Shown here: positions 1 to 6,485 of the stretch, one piece after another | Layout of the letters: the number at the start of each line of letters is the position of its first letter | Position numbering within the stretch: the first letter of the stretch is position 1 | Source: Actinomycetota bacterium | GTDB taxonomy: Bacteria; Actinomycetota; Actinomycetes; S36-B12 | Direction: 5' to 3' | NCBI GenBank assembly: GCA_003506065.1 | Contig: DNXA01000124.1 | Span: 1 to 7,030, forward strand | Length of the DNA: 7,030 nt | The notes under the pieces: model-generated | Told to the model about the DNA's origin: nothing | The model's input: the letters and a program-made list of their open reading frames with translations, nothing else | The model's database searches: none | Program-made: the position numbers and the translations under genes

Positions 1-221
1 GCTGCGCCGATCACCCACGTGCGGCTTGGACGGCGACGCGAGTGCAGGCTGATGGTCGCCTCGCGAGCCACCTGCTCGCTGTGCAGGACGCGCTCAAGAC
101 CTGCCCACACTGCATCCGGCATAGCCGGAGCAGGTGCAGCTGTCTCCGGGTTGAGGAATGAGGCCTCGTCGCCAAGAGGGGTCTGTTCATCCCACATTGC
201 GTCGTGTTCTTCTTCGCTCAA
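1..221 (-). CDS. Probable anti-sigma factor (cognate of the upstream ECF sigma factor), 3' end outside window
   Basis: This open frame of 73 visible codons continues past the left edge. I chose the TTG start at 221-219 because a strong Shine-Dalgarno sequence lies 6 nt upstream, and because the start overlaps the sigma stop as TTGA (218-221); the first in-frame ATG, at 197-195, is about 30 nt from that site. The visible N-terminus is acidic (MSEEEHDAMWDEQ), then Pro/Ala-rich, then has a helix-like stretch (MPDAVWAGLERVLHSEQ, residues 34-50). A basic patch (SRRRPSR, 61-67) precedes a hydrophobic start (TWVIGA), which could be the cytoplasmic side of a membrane segment. No HxxxCxxC zinc anti-sigma motif is seen in the visible part. 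The role is inferred from position: rsmA in M. tuberculosis and the gene after sigT in Streptomyces occupy this slot. It could instead be another small membrane protein. Confidence 0.72.
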   Translation of the reverse strand, partial: MSEEEHDAMWDEQTPLGDEASFLNPETAAPAPAMPDAVWAGLERVLHSEQVAREATISLHSRRRPSRTWVIGA

Positions 222-814
222 CTCAAGCCTCCTTCCGGGCGTTGGACGGGGGGTCGGCTCTGCGGGTTCCGCAAATCACCCAATCGTTTGGCTAATTTGG
301 CCCGTCCGCGCGAGCATCGGCTCTTGACCGTGCCCGTTGGGCAGTTCAGCATGCGCGCTGCGTCCTGGATCGACCAGCCTTCGATGTCAACGAGCATCAC
401 GGCCTGGCGCTGATCCTGCGGCAGTTCGGCCAAGGCCTCGGCGATCAGCATCTGGGTCTCGCGCTGCTCAATGTGATCGTCTGCAGGCTGCAGCCCTGAA
501 TCCACGGCGTCATGCTCAGGCAGCGGGGACGTGGGTCGGGCAGTTCGCCGGCGAATCCGGTCCAGACAGGCATTCACCACAATGCGGTGCAACCAGGTGG
601 TCACTTTCGCCTCGCCGCGGAATTGCTCGGCCCGGCGGAAGGCCGAGATCAGCGCATCCTGGAGCGCATCCTCGGCTTCATGTGAATCTCCCATGGTGCG
701 CAGGGCCACCGCCCACAGGCGATCGCGATGTCGGTAGACCAGTTCGGAGAATGCGTGTGGATCTCCTGCGACATGCGCAGCCAGCAACTCCTCATCGGAT
801 TGCTCGGCTGACAC
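218..814 (-). CDS. sigM: RNA polymerase ECF sigma factor, SigM/SigT-like
   Basis: This 198-aa protein is an alternative sigma factor that directs RNA polymerase to stress promoters. Sigma region 2 spans about residues 23-90: ELVYRHRDRLWAVALR, then the acidic AEDALQDAL (-10 binding), then TTWLHRIVVNACLDRIRRR. Region 4 spans about 127-176: LAELPQDQRQAVMLVDIEGW, then the helix-turn-helix SIQDAARMLNCPTGTVKSR (-35 recognition). A linker of about 36 residues separates them; there is no region 1.1 or 3, so it is ECF type. I chose the GTG start at 814-812: the frame stays open upstream to about 1000, but that part overlaps the pseudokinase gene and is Arg/Ala/Ser-rich without sigma homology. The start lies 11 nt after the pseudokinase stop, and no strong Shine-Dalgarno precedes it. 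The SigM/SigT assignment rests on synteny plus general sequence character; other ECF subgroups cannot be excluded. No clear ECF-type GGAAC promoter was seen just upstream. Confidence 0.93.
   Translation of the reverse strand: MSAEQSDEELLAAHVAGDPHAFSELVYRHRDRLWAVALRTMGDSHEAEDALQDALISAFRRAEQFRGEAKVTTWLHRIVVNACLDRIRRRTARPTSPLPEHDAVDSGLQPADDHIEQRETQMLIAEALAELPQDQRQAVMLVDIEGWSIQDAARMLNCPTGTVKSRCSRGRAKLAKRLGDLRNPQSRPPVQRPEGGLS
228..236 (-). promoter_or_regulatory. Strong ribosome binding site for the anti-sigma gene
   Basis: The minus strand reads GGAAGGAGG here, inside the last codons of the sigma gene, with 6 nt between GGAGG and the TTG at 221-219. It is the best Shine-Dalgarno match in this operon and is what fixes the TTG start. 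Its location within the sigma coding sequence suggests coupled synthesis of sigma and anti-sigma. Confidence 0.75.
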
Positions 815-825
815 GAATCGTGAGC

Positions 826-2304
826 CTAGCCCCGTCCGTGGATGACGATCTCCGACACCCGAACTTGATGCAGGTCCGGATGGGTCTCGGAGGGCGGTAG
901 ATGCGGAAACCAGAGCAGCACGTATCGACCAGCAGCTGGCCGAGGCGAGCGCAGCGAGACCTCCCGGTTGCCTGCGGCAGCCCGGGCGAGCAGTGGCCAT
1001 TGGCTGGGCTGCGCGTACTGCGAGTCAGCGACCCCTACGCGCACGGCCGCACCAACATCGCTGTAGACCAGATCCACCGACTGAACTGACTGGGGGCTGC
1101 CCAGATCGATCACGAGGCCGACCCCGCCCTTGCCATTGGCATTTGCCATTGCATAGCGCGCGGAATTCCATTCGGTGGCCGAATCGCCGTCGATGGCTCG
1201 CATTGCCTGCGGCTGGTGCTCCCTTCCGGCACTTCCATCGTTGAGACCATCGCGATTGTCGTCGCCGAAGGGATCGAAGGAGGTGGCCAGCACCGCGGGG
1301 AGCACGACCGATATGGCGCGCACCGTCGAAGCAGGTGACGCTGCTGCAGACGGACTCGCAGTGGTCGATTCTCGTGGAGCTGCTCCTTGTGGCCCGATGT
1401 AGAGCTGACGCCAGGCGACGACAAGCAGGGCTATCCCGGCAAGCACGGCGAGGGCCACCGTCAGGCGTAGGGCCAGCGCACGAGCACGGGTGGAGCGGTG
1501 ACGTGCTGCAACCGGCTCAAGTTCGGCGCGAATCCGCGCTAGCGCGCTGACGAATTCAGCAACGGTGCGGATCTTTGTTGTGCCTCGCGGCCGACGCAAC
1601 TCGAGCATCGATCGGCCGATGAGCACATCAAGCTCGGGCGGAATGTCTGCGCGCACATGTGAAGCCGGTTCCAGATGCGAGCGGTGTCGTGGCGCGGAAG
1701 GAGTGCCGTCATGTGCGACGAGATCTGCAGCAAACGGGGATCGACCCGTCAGCATCAGGTAGAGCAGCCCGCCAAGGGCATCGATGTCCGAACGGATCAG
1801 GTCCTCGTGCGAAGCCCCGAGGATCACTGCGTCTATCGCCATCCCGATGACCCGCACTTCGCCAACATCAGTGAGCAGCACATTGCTGGACAGCAGCCGA
1901 CCATGTCGCACGCGTCGATCATGGGCCAGAGCCAGTGCTTGGGCCACCTCCGTGACAACTTCGATTGCCTGCTGGACTTCGAGGGGATTCCAGTCTCGGG
2001 AGGCCATGAAGGAAAGCAGGGATTCGCCATTGATCCACTCATTGATCACTGCCACCCGGGCTGGTGATTGGTCAGTAGCCGGAACTTCCATGACATCGAG
2101 GATCTGACCGAGCCGACGATCCTGGAGGACTGCTGCAGATCGTGCGGTGGAATTCAAGAGTTCAGCTCGCGGGTCATCGACATCGACCAGTCGCATCACG
2201 ACTTCGCGATCAAGAGCAGTGTCATATGCGCGCCAATATGCACAGGAGTCGTCTGGGACGAGGAGTTGACTGATGAGTCGATAGCGATCAAGCGGCGAAC
2301 TCAT
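826..2304 (-). CDS. Membrane pseudokinase with extracytoplasmic discoidin-like domain, MurJ-associated
   Basis: This 492-aa protein has three parts. Residues about 7-265 form a serine/threonine-kinase-like fold with most catalytic motifs lost: the VAIK lysine position reads VVMRLV (Arg38), the HRDLKPxN loop reads HGRLLSSN (134-141), and the DFG position reads VIGM. The helix segment SDIDALGGLLYLMLTGRSPF (172-191) is well kept. One transmembrane helix follows (about 277-298), then a Ser/Thr/Ala linker. The extracytoplasmic domain (about 330-492) has the F5/8-type-C-like signature AIDGDSATEWNSARY and a beta-rich end. In M. tuberculosis MviN the same pseudokinase, TM helix and outer domain are fused to MurJ, and the phosphorylated pseudokinase recruits FhaA to control peptidoglycan synthesis. 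Here it is a separate gene, starting within an ATGA overlap (2301-2304) with murJ. A similar role is inferred. Thr272, just before the membrane, is a possible phosphosite by analogy only. Confidence 0.9.
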   Translation of the reverse strand: MSSPLDRYRLISQLLVPDDSCAYWRAYDTALDREVVMRLVDVDDPRAELLNSTARSAAVLQDRRLGQILDVMEVPATDQSPARVAVINEWINGESLLSFMASRDWNPLEVQQAIEVVTEVAQALALAHDRRVRHGRLLSSNVLLTDVGEVRVIGMAIDAVILGASHEDLIRSDIDALGGLLYLMLTGRSPFAADLVAHDGTPSAPRHRSHLEPASHVRADIPPELDVLIGRSMLELRRPRGTTKIRTVAEFVSALARIRAELEPVAARHRSTRARALALRLTVALAVLAGIALLVVAWRQLYIGPQGAAPRESTTASPSAAASPASTVRAISVVLPAVLATSFDPFGDDNRDGLNDGSAGREHQPQAMRAIDGDSATEWNSARYAMANANGKGGVGLVIDLGSPQSVQSVDLVYSDVGAAVRVGVADSQYAQPSQWPLLARAAAGNREVSLRSPRPAAGRYVLLWFPHLPPSETHPDLHQVRVSEIVIHGRG

Positions 2305-3956
2305 CTGTTTCGCGCCACCTTCTTGCGGACGATACGGACAAGCTCGCGCAGTTCATGAACGCGCAGCAGCCAGGCCGCGACCAAGTAGATGAGGATGCCC
2401 ACAGGTGCCATCACAAGGATGTCGATGAGAACGCTCTCGCGGCTTTGCAGACCGGGGTTGTAACCGACTGAACCAAGCGCGAATCGTGCAAGCACCATGC
2501 CGCCCAGTGCGACCAACGCTGCGCTGGCGATCCGCGTCAGCGCCCATGCAGTGGCACCCGAACGCATCCCGCCAATGCGCCTTGCGAGCATCACCCATGC
2601 AATGGACATGCCGATCCAGTACGACAGTCCGTAAGTCAGGGCAAGGGAGGCGACCTGTTGACCACCGGCGTCGACGAGTGCGAACAGTGGAATCGCCATC
2701 GCCATCCACGCGATGCTGAAACCGACGGTGATGAAGAATGGGGTACGGGTGTCCTCGATGGCATAGAACCCCCGCAGCAGCACATAGAAGACGGTGAATG
2801 GGACCAGTCCGATCATGAAGACTGAGACGATCTGCCCCATGACTGAAGCCTGTTCAGGTGTGGCGGCTCCGTAGCCGAAGAGCATCACAGCGATATCGGC
2901 GCCAAGGATGAACAGGATCGCTGCGATGGGGGCAATCACCGCCACCACGATGCGCATGGTGGAGCTCACATCGCGGCCTACGTCGTGCAGCCTGCCGCTG
3001 TGCGCCAGTCGACTGAGTCCCGGAAGCATTGCCGTGATGATCGAAATAGTGATCACACTGTGCGGGAGCAGGAAGACCAAGTGCGCTTTTTGATACGTGG
3101 TGAGCCCGGCAGCCGTCGCACCCACTTCCGCCGCGTTGACGTTGGCTTGCGCAGCGAGGCGGGTCACCACAATGTTGGTTGCCTGATTGACCAGCACCAA
3201 TGCCATGGTCCACATCGCCAATGATCCGGCCTTGCCCAATCCTGAACCACGCCAGTCAAAACGCGGTCGATAGTGATAGCCGTGCCGAAGGAGTACAGGT
3301 ATCAGGATCACGGCTTGCACGATGACCCCGAGAGTGGTGCCGATGCCCAGGATGAGAATCTGCTGCGTTGTCAGTTCGCCATCGGCAGCAGCGGAAGTTC
3401 CGGCAACGACGATGAACAGAACAAAGGTGGCAACGGCGATCACATTGTTGGCGATCGGCGCGAACATCGGCAGACCGAAGTGACCGCGCGCATTGAGCAC
3501 CTGACTCAGCAGGGTGTAGATCCCATAGAAGAAGATCTGCGGAAGGCAGAGCCGCGCAAAGGCGACAGCAAGATCGAACTGACTGGTCGGGTAGTCGCTT
3601 GGGGTGTACAGATCAACCAAGAGTGGTGCGCCGAGCACCGCTGCGATCGATAGGACAAGCAGGGTCAGGCCCGCCAGAGTAAGCAGGCGATCCGAATATG
3701 CCGTGCCACCATCCGCGTCATCCTTCATGTGGCGCACCAGTTGCGGAATGAACACCGCATTCAGCGCGCCGCCGATGATCAGGATGTAGACGATGGTCGG
3801 CAGCGAGTTGCCAAGTGAATACGCATCAGAAACCAGGAAGAAGCCGAGCGCTGCCGCGGCTGTGATGTCGCGTGCGATACCGGTGACTCGCGAAATCACG
3901 GTGCCAGTGGCCATGACGGCACTTGATCGCAGGACGGCTGCTGAGGACTCGCTCAT
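2301..3956 (-). CDS. murJ: Lipid II flippase MurJ (MviN family)
   Basis: This 551-aa polytopic membrane protein probably flips undecaprenyl-linked peptidoglycan precursor (lipid II) across the cytoplasmic membrane. The N-terminus carries the family signature SRVTGIARD (22-30); Arg23 and Arg29 align with the functionally important Arg18 and Arg24 of E. coli MurJ, and Asp44 with Asp39. Further family blocks are ALNAVFIPQL (64-73), LPQIFFYGIYTLLSQVLNAR (138-157) and the following GLPMFAPIANN. Hydrophobic segments run nearly the whole length, consistent with about 14 helices, and the last about 20 residues form a basic cytoplasmic tail. The length fits the MurJ core alone, without the fused pseudokinase of mycobacterial MviN. 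Both ends overlap neighbours by ATGA (3953-3956 and 2301-2304), implying translational coupling. Shine-Dalgarno matches are weak, which fits coupling. I see no missing segment or frameshift. Confidence 0.97.
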   Translation of the reverse strand: MSESSAAVLRSSAVMATGTVISRVTGIARDITAAAALGFFLVSDAYSLGNSLPTIVYILIIGGALNAVFIPQLVRHMKDDADGGTAYSDRLLTLAGLTLLVLSIAAVLGAPLLVDLYTPSDYPTSQFDLAVAFARLCLPQIFFYGIYTLLSQVLNARGHFGLPMFAPIANNVIAVATFVLFIVVAGTSAAADGELTTQQILILGIGTTLGVIVQAVILIPVLLRHGYHYRPRFDWRGSGLGKAGSLAMWTMALVLVNQATNIVVTRLAAQANVNAAEVGATAAGLTTYQKAHLVFLLPHSVITISIITAMLPGLSRLAHSGRLHDVGRDVSSTMRIVVAVIAPIAAILFILGADIAVMLFGYGAATPEQASVMGQIVSVFMIGLVPFTVFYVLLRGFYAIEDTRTPFFITVGFSIAWMAMAIPLFALVDAGGQQVASLALTYGLSYWIGMSIAWVMLARRIGGMRSGATAWALTRIASAALVALGGMVLARFALGSVGYNPGLQSRESVLIDILVMAPVGILIYLVAAWLLRVHELRELVRIVRKKVARNR

Positions 3957-5980
3957 GATGTGCGCCTATGTTGCATGATCCGTCGTGTAATGCCGACCAA
4001 CACGAATATGGCGATGGCGATAAAGGCGGCAAGCACCACCCAGCCAGCGGCTCTGGCGTATGCGGTTGACACGAGTGTGATGGATGCCGGCTCTCCGTAT
4101 GGGGTGGCATTGGGCGTCAGGATCTGCACCTGGGTCGGCAGGGGATCACCGCCGACAACGCGGACGGCAATCTCCACACTGATCTTCTGACCGGGTTCAA
4201 TCACGATGTCTGTTCTCGGTTCGGACTCCAAGCGCGAGGCGGGTTCGCCGATCAGTGCCAGTCCGACGTTGACGGTGCTGCTGCCGTCATTGGCCAAGGT
4301 CACGGGAACATTGCCGGAATCACCGGAGAAGGTGATCGTTCCACTTGAAATGGGACGTACCAGATCGATTTGCGTGGTGAGCTCGCGACTGATGGCGTTG
4401 ACCAGAGCAATGCCAGTGACAGGATCTTGTCGCCAAGCCGATGACTGCGCTCGCAGGAGCGCCTCTGAATACGACTGATTGACGGTTGTGGGCGTTGCTT
4501 GCACGGCAGTCAGTTGCTTGACCCGTTGTTGAACTCGCACAATGCGATCCAGATACGCGCGCGATAGTTCGCCGCTGTTCGCCGCCGTGTATGGCAGTCG
4601 CGCACTCGAACTACGGGATCCGGACTCCAGGCTGCTCATCGAAGCGGGTCGCATCCAGGGCGCCGTCTGCGTGGAGCGCAGCACAGATCGAAGGAAACTG
4701 GTGCCGGGATTCCATCGCAGATCTGTTGGCGCAGCGACGACAGTGAGCTCGGCATCGCCGGTCACGCTGTTGGCGATGGCAGCCGTCTCAGCGAGGTATC
4801 GCTGGCGAGCCAGGATCGTCTCGGACGCATTTCGCTGAGGCATTGCAAGGGTGGCACTGATGCGAGCCTCAGCGAGAATCGCAGTGAGATTGCCGAAGCT
4901 TGTCGGATAATCGGCAATGCCTTGTCGGGGCGCAGTGGAGCCGCCGTCCATCGCCTGCGTGGACATGATGACCGTGGTGGTGCCCGCCGAAGCCAGAAGA
5001 TTGGCCGTGCGTTGGTCAAGTCGACCACTGGGCGTCCAGTAGACGCCGCCAGTGATTGCCGACTGCAGGACATTGGAGGCAATCGGCTGAGCCAGGGTCA
5101 CCGCCCGCACTACATCCGCGCTGAGTCCATTGCGCCGACTGGCTGAAGCGTCGATATCGGCGTAGGCGATTGCCCTGGCATTGGAGGGTGCGATGGAAGC
5201 CCGCAATTCGTCCAGCCATCGCAGTGCGTCGGTACTGCGATTGCCAACAACGATTGCTCGGTCCTCAACCACCTGATAGCCGCGGCTGATGTCAGTTGCA
5301 GATTGCACCAATGAGGGATCGATCATCCAGCTCAGAGTCGAACTGAACTCCCTGCCGACGTCGACCAGATTTGCAAGGCGACCGCCTGGGGACAAGGAGA
5401 CGGGGGTCTGGCTGTTGAGCAGCACATTTGTCGCTGTTCTGGCCGGAGCGTCAGCCAGTGGCCACAGCCACACCACTCCGATCGCGTGCGCTGACTTATT
5501 GGAATTGGGGTACCAGGGAAGAAAGGTGTGCAGGCTGCCAGTTGCCTGGGTTCCTTGACCGATTGCATCGATCACGAGGGCATAGGTACCAGCCTGTGTC
5601 AGCGGGAGCTTGCCGAAGGGCACCTCGAAACTGAAGCCTGCCTGAGCGCCAGGGGCCAGCGGCTGATCGACGGCGAAGGTGCGAACGGTCGTGGTTGGCA
5701 GTGCGGCCACGGCAAGCACGGCGTCGATTCCGTTCTGCCCTGGGATCGGTTCAGGCGACAGGCGCAATCGCACCGCGGGCTTGCTGATGGTGGTGCTGGA
5801 AGTGTTGACCACGCGCCCGGCGATCCGCAATTCACCCCTGGCGGTCGCCACCAGGGGCAGCATGGAATCGAGCACGACTTGCACCGCTGGCTCGGCTGCC
5901 TGGGCCGGGGCAGTCACGGCTAGCACTCCCACGATGGGAAGCATCGAGCAGAGAAGGGCAAGCAGGCAGTTTCTGCGCAC
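3953..5980 (-). CDS. DUF6049-type secreted, membrane-anchored protein of unknown function
   Basis: This 675-aa protein starts at GTG 5980-5978, which is supported by a classic signal peptide: RR at 2-3, a hydrophobic core at about 5-23 and a likely AQA/AEP cleavage after residue 28. The next Met (13) would remove the positive n-region. The mature part begins with a beta-rich, Ig-like region (about 32-155). A conserved central region (about 165-425) carries VVWLWPLAD (169-177), WMIDPSLV (218-225) and YADIDASA (273-280). A helical stretch (about 470-540) and a second beta-rich domain (about 546-637) follow, then a C-terminal TM helix (about 645-665) and a short basic tail. The bulk would face outside, anchored at the C-terminus. 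Family membership is by recognition of these motifs and by position: the M. tuberculosis counterpart is Rv3909, also between mutT4 and mviN. The central region is vaguely reminiscent of glycan-active barrels, but I cannot assign catalytic residues. An envelope role near MurJ is inference. Confidence 0.88.
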   Translation of the reverse strand: MRRNCLLALLCSMLPIVGVLAVTAPAQAAEPAVQVVLDSMLPLVATARGELRIAGRVVNTSSTTISKPAVRLRLSPEPIPGQNGIDAVLAVAALPTTTVRTFAVDQPLAPGAQAGFSFEVPFGKLPLTQAGTYALVIDAIGQGTQATGSLHTFLPWYPNSNKSAHAIGVVWLWPLADAPARTATNVLLNSQTPVSLSPGGRLANLVDVGREFSSTLSWMIDPSLVQSATDISRGYQVVEDRAIVVGNRSTDALRWLDELRASIAPSNARAIAYADIDASASRRNGLSADVVRAVTLAQPIASNVLQSAITGGVYWTPSGRLDQRTANLLASAGTTTVIMSTQAMDGGSTAPRQGIADYPTSFGNLTAILAEARISATLAMPQRNASETILARQRYLAETAAIANSVTGDAELTVVAAPTDLRWNPGTSFLRSVLRSTQTAPWMRPASMSSLESGSRSSSARLPYTAANSGELSRAYLDRIVRVQQRVKQLTAVQATPTTVNQSYSEALLRAQSSAWRQDPVTGIALVNAISRELTTQIDLVRPISSGTITFSGDSGNVPVTLANDGSSTVNVGLALIGEPASRLESEPRTDIVIEPGQKISVEIAVRVVGGDPLPTQVQILTPNATPYGEPASITLVSTAYARAAGWVVLAAFIAIAIFVLVGITRRIMQHRRTS

Positions 5981-6442
5981 CTAGAGATCCGTCAATTCGG
6001 CCAGGAGTGCGGGCACCTTCTCCATGAGCTTGCGCTCGTCTGCATAGGCAAGGCGGGCGCTTACTTCGTCGAGCGGGACCCAGGCGACCTCGACGACTTC
6101 GCGGTCGGCATCGCTGAGCTCGCCGCCGTGCGCACTCAGGAGATAGTGATGCACGGTCTTGTGCACCCGGCGATCCTCGGCCATGAACCAGAAGTCGATG
6201 ACTCCGAGAGGTGCCATGACCGAGCCCTCGATGCCCGTCTCCTCCTTGACTTCGCGAATGGCGGCATCCTCTGTGGACTCTCCTTGTTCGATATGACCCT
6301 TGGGCAATGACCAGATAAGGCGTCCGCGACGGTCGAGCCTGCCAATGAGGGCGGCTCGAGGCGGCGTGGAACTGTGATCCAGGACGAGGCCACCGGCACT
6401 TGTCTCCTCCACTCGCGGGAATCGCGGCACTGGAGGGGACAT
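5981..6442 (-). CDS. Nudix (MutT-type) hydrolase
   Basis: This 153-aa Nudix protein should hydrolyse a nucleoside diphosphate linked to another group, using Mg2+ or Mn2+. The Nudix box is perfect: Gly49, then five residues, Glu55, seven residues, then REVKEETGI (63-71), matching GX5EX7REUXEEXGU. It is preceded by [23 protein letters not shown], typical of the MutT/Ap4A-hydrolase-like branch. The syntenic M. tuberculosis gene is mutT4; this protein is shorter than that one, and substrate (oxidised dNTP, dinucleoside polyphosphate or other) cannot be told from sequence. The ATG at 6442-6440 was chosen because a -10-like hexamer lies exactly 6 nt upstream and no Shine-Dalgarno is present, suggesting a leaderless mRNA. 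It is the first gene of the leftward operon. Its TAG stop (5983-5981) is followed immediately, in the same frame, by the GTG start of the DUF6049 gene. Confidence 0.95.
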   Translation of the reverse strand: MSPPVPRFPRVEETSAGGLVLDHSSTPPRAALIGRLDRRGRLIWSLPKGHIEQGESTEDAAIREVKEETGIEGSVMAPLGVIDFWFMAEDRRVHKTVHHYLLSAHGGELSDADREVVEVAWVPLDEVSARLAYADERKLMEKVPALLAELTDL

Positions 6443-6448
6443 ATCCGC

Positions 6449-6454
6449 AGGATA
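6449..6454 (-). promoter_or_regulatory. -10 hexamer of the predicted leaderless promoter of the Nudix gene and its operon
   Basis: The minus strand reads TATCCT, matching the actinobacterial TAnnnT consensus, with GCGGAT (6 nt) before the ATG at 6442. Transcription would begin at or next to the A of the start codon. No good -35 box is seen at the right distance; GTAATG (6471-6476) is a weak candidate with a 16-nt spacer. By itself the hexamer could be chance; the exact spacing and the absence of a ribosome binding site are what support it. Confidence 0.55.
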
Positions 6455-6473
6455 AACCGCCGGGCGATGTCAT

Positions 6474-6479
6474 TACGCT
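6474..6479 (+). promoter_or_regulatory. -10 hexamer of the predicted leaderless promoter of cca
   Basis: The plus strand reads TACGCT (TAnnnT), followed by CATCAG (6 nt) and then the GTG start at 6486, so the transcript would begin at the start codon. No -35 match is convincing. With the usual 17-nt spacer, the -35 position would fall on the -10 box of the opposing Nudix promoter, so the two promoters overlap. Confidence 0.5.
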
Positions 6480-6485
6480 CATCAG

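Larger units (their letters stand above)
1..6442 (-). other. Predicted leftward operon: Nudix, DUF6049, murJ, pseudokinase, sigM, anti-sigma
   Basis: Six minus-strand genes follow each other with junctions of 0 nt (5980/5981), 4-nt ATGA overlap (3953-3956), 4-nt ATGA overlap (2301-2304), 11 nt (815-825) and 4-nt TTGA overlap (218-221). There is no room for terminators between them. One transcript from the promoter near 6449 is the simplest reading. An additional internal promoter before sigM, common for ECF sigma genes, is possible but not visible. Confidence 0.7.

Noticed and set aside
314..343. Cysteines 158 and 167 in sigma region 4 as a redox switch, given that thioredoxin genes usually follow this operon.
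   Set aside because: Cys at the VKSRC position is common in this sigma group, and there is no sign in the sequence that the two form a regulatory pair.
823..828. TAGGCT on the minus strand just before the sigma start, as an internal promoter.
   Set aside because: It is 8 nt from the GTG rather than 6, it contains the pseudokinase stop codon, no -35 is visible, and TAnnnT is common by chance.
337..900. A 187-codon plus-strand open frame opposite the sigma gene.
   Set aside because: It is antisense to a clear sigma factor, Arg/Pro-rich, with no motif or ribosome binding site, so it is a codon-bias shadow.
815..1000. An N-terminal extension of about 62 residues on the sigma factor, since its frame stays open to an ATG near 1000.
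   Set aside because: The extension overlaps the well-supported pseudokinase gene, is Arg/Ala/Ser-rich with no sigma homology, and ECF sigma proteins usually begin just before region 2. GTG at 814 gives a normal 198-aa protein.
2306..2315. A TGTTTCGCGC stretch resembling the left half of a parS site (ParB binding), of interest because the locus should be near oriC.
   Set aside because: The second half of the palindrome is absent and it lies in the end of murJ; the match is only a half-site.
6447..6456. TTATCC on the minus strand, resembling the first six bases of a DnaA box.
   Set aside because: The remaining three bases do not match (TGC instead of ACA), there is no cluster of boxes, and the sequence is better explained as the -10 region of the Nudix promoter.
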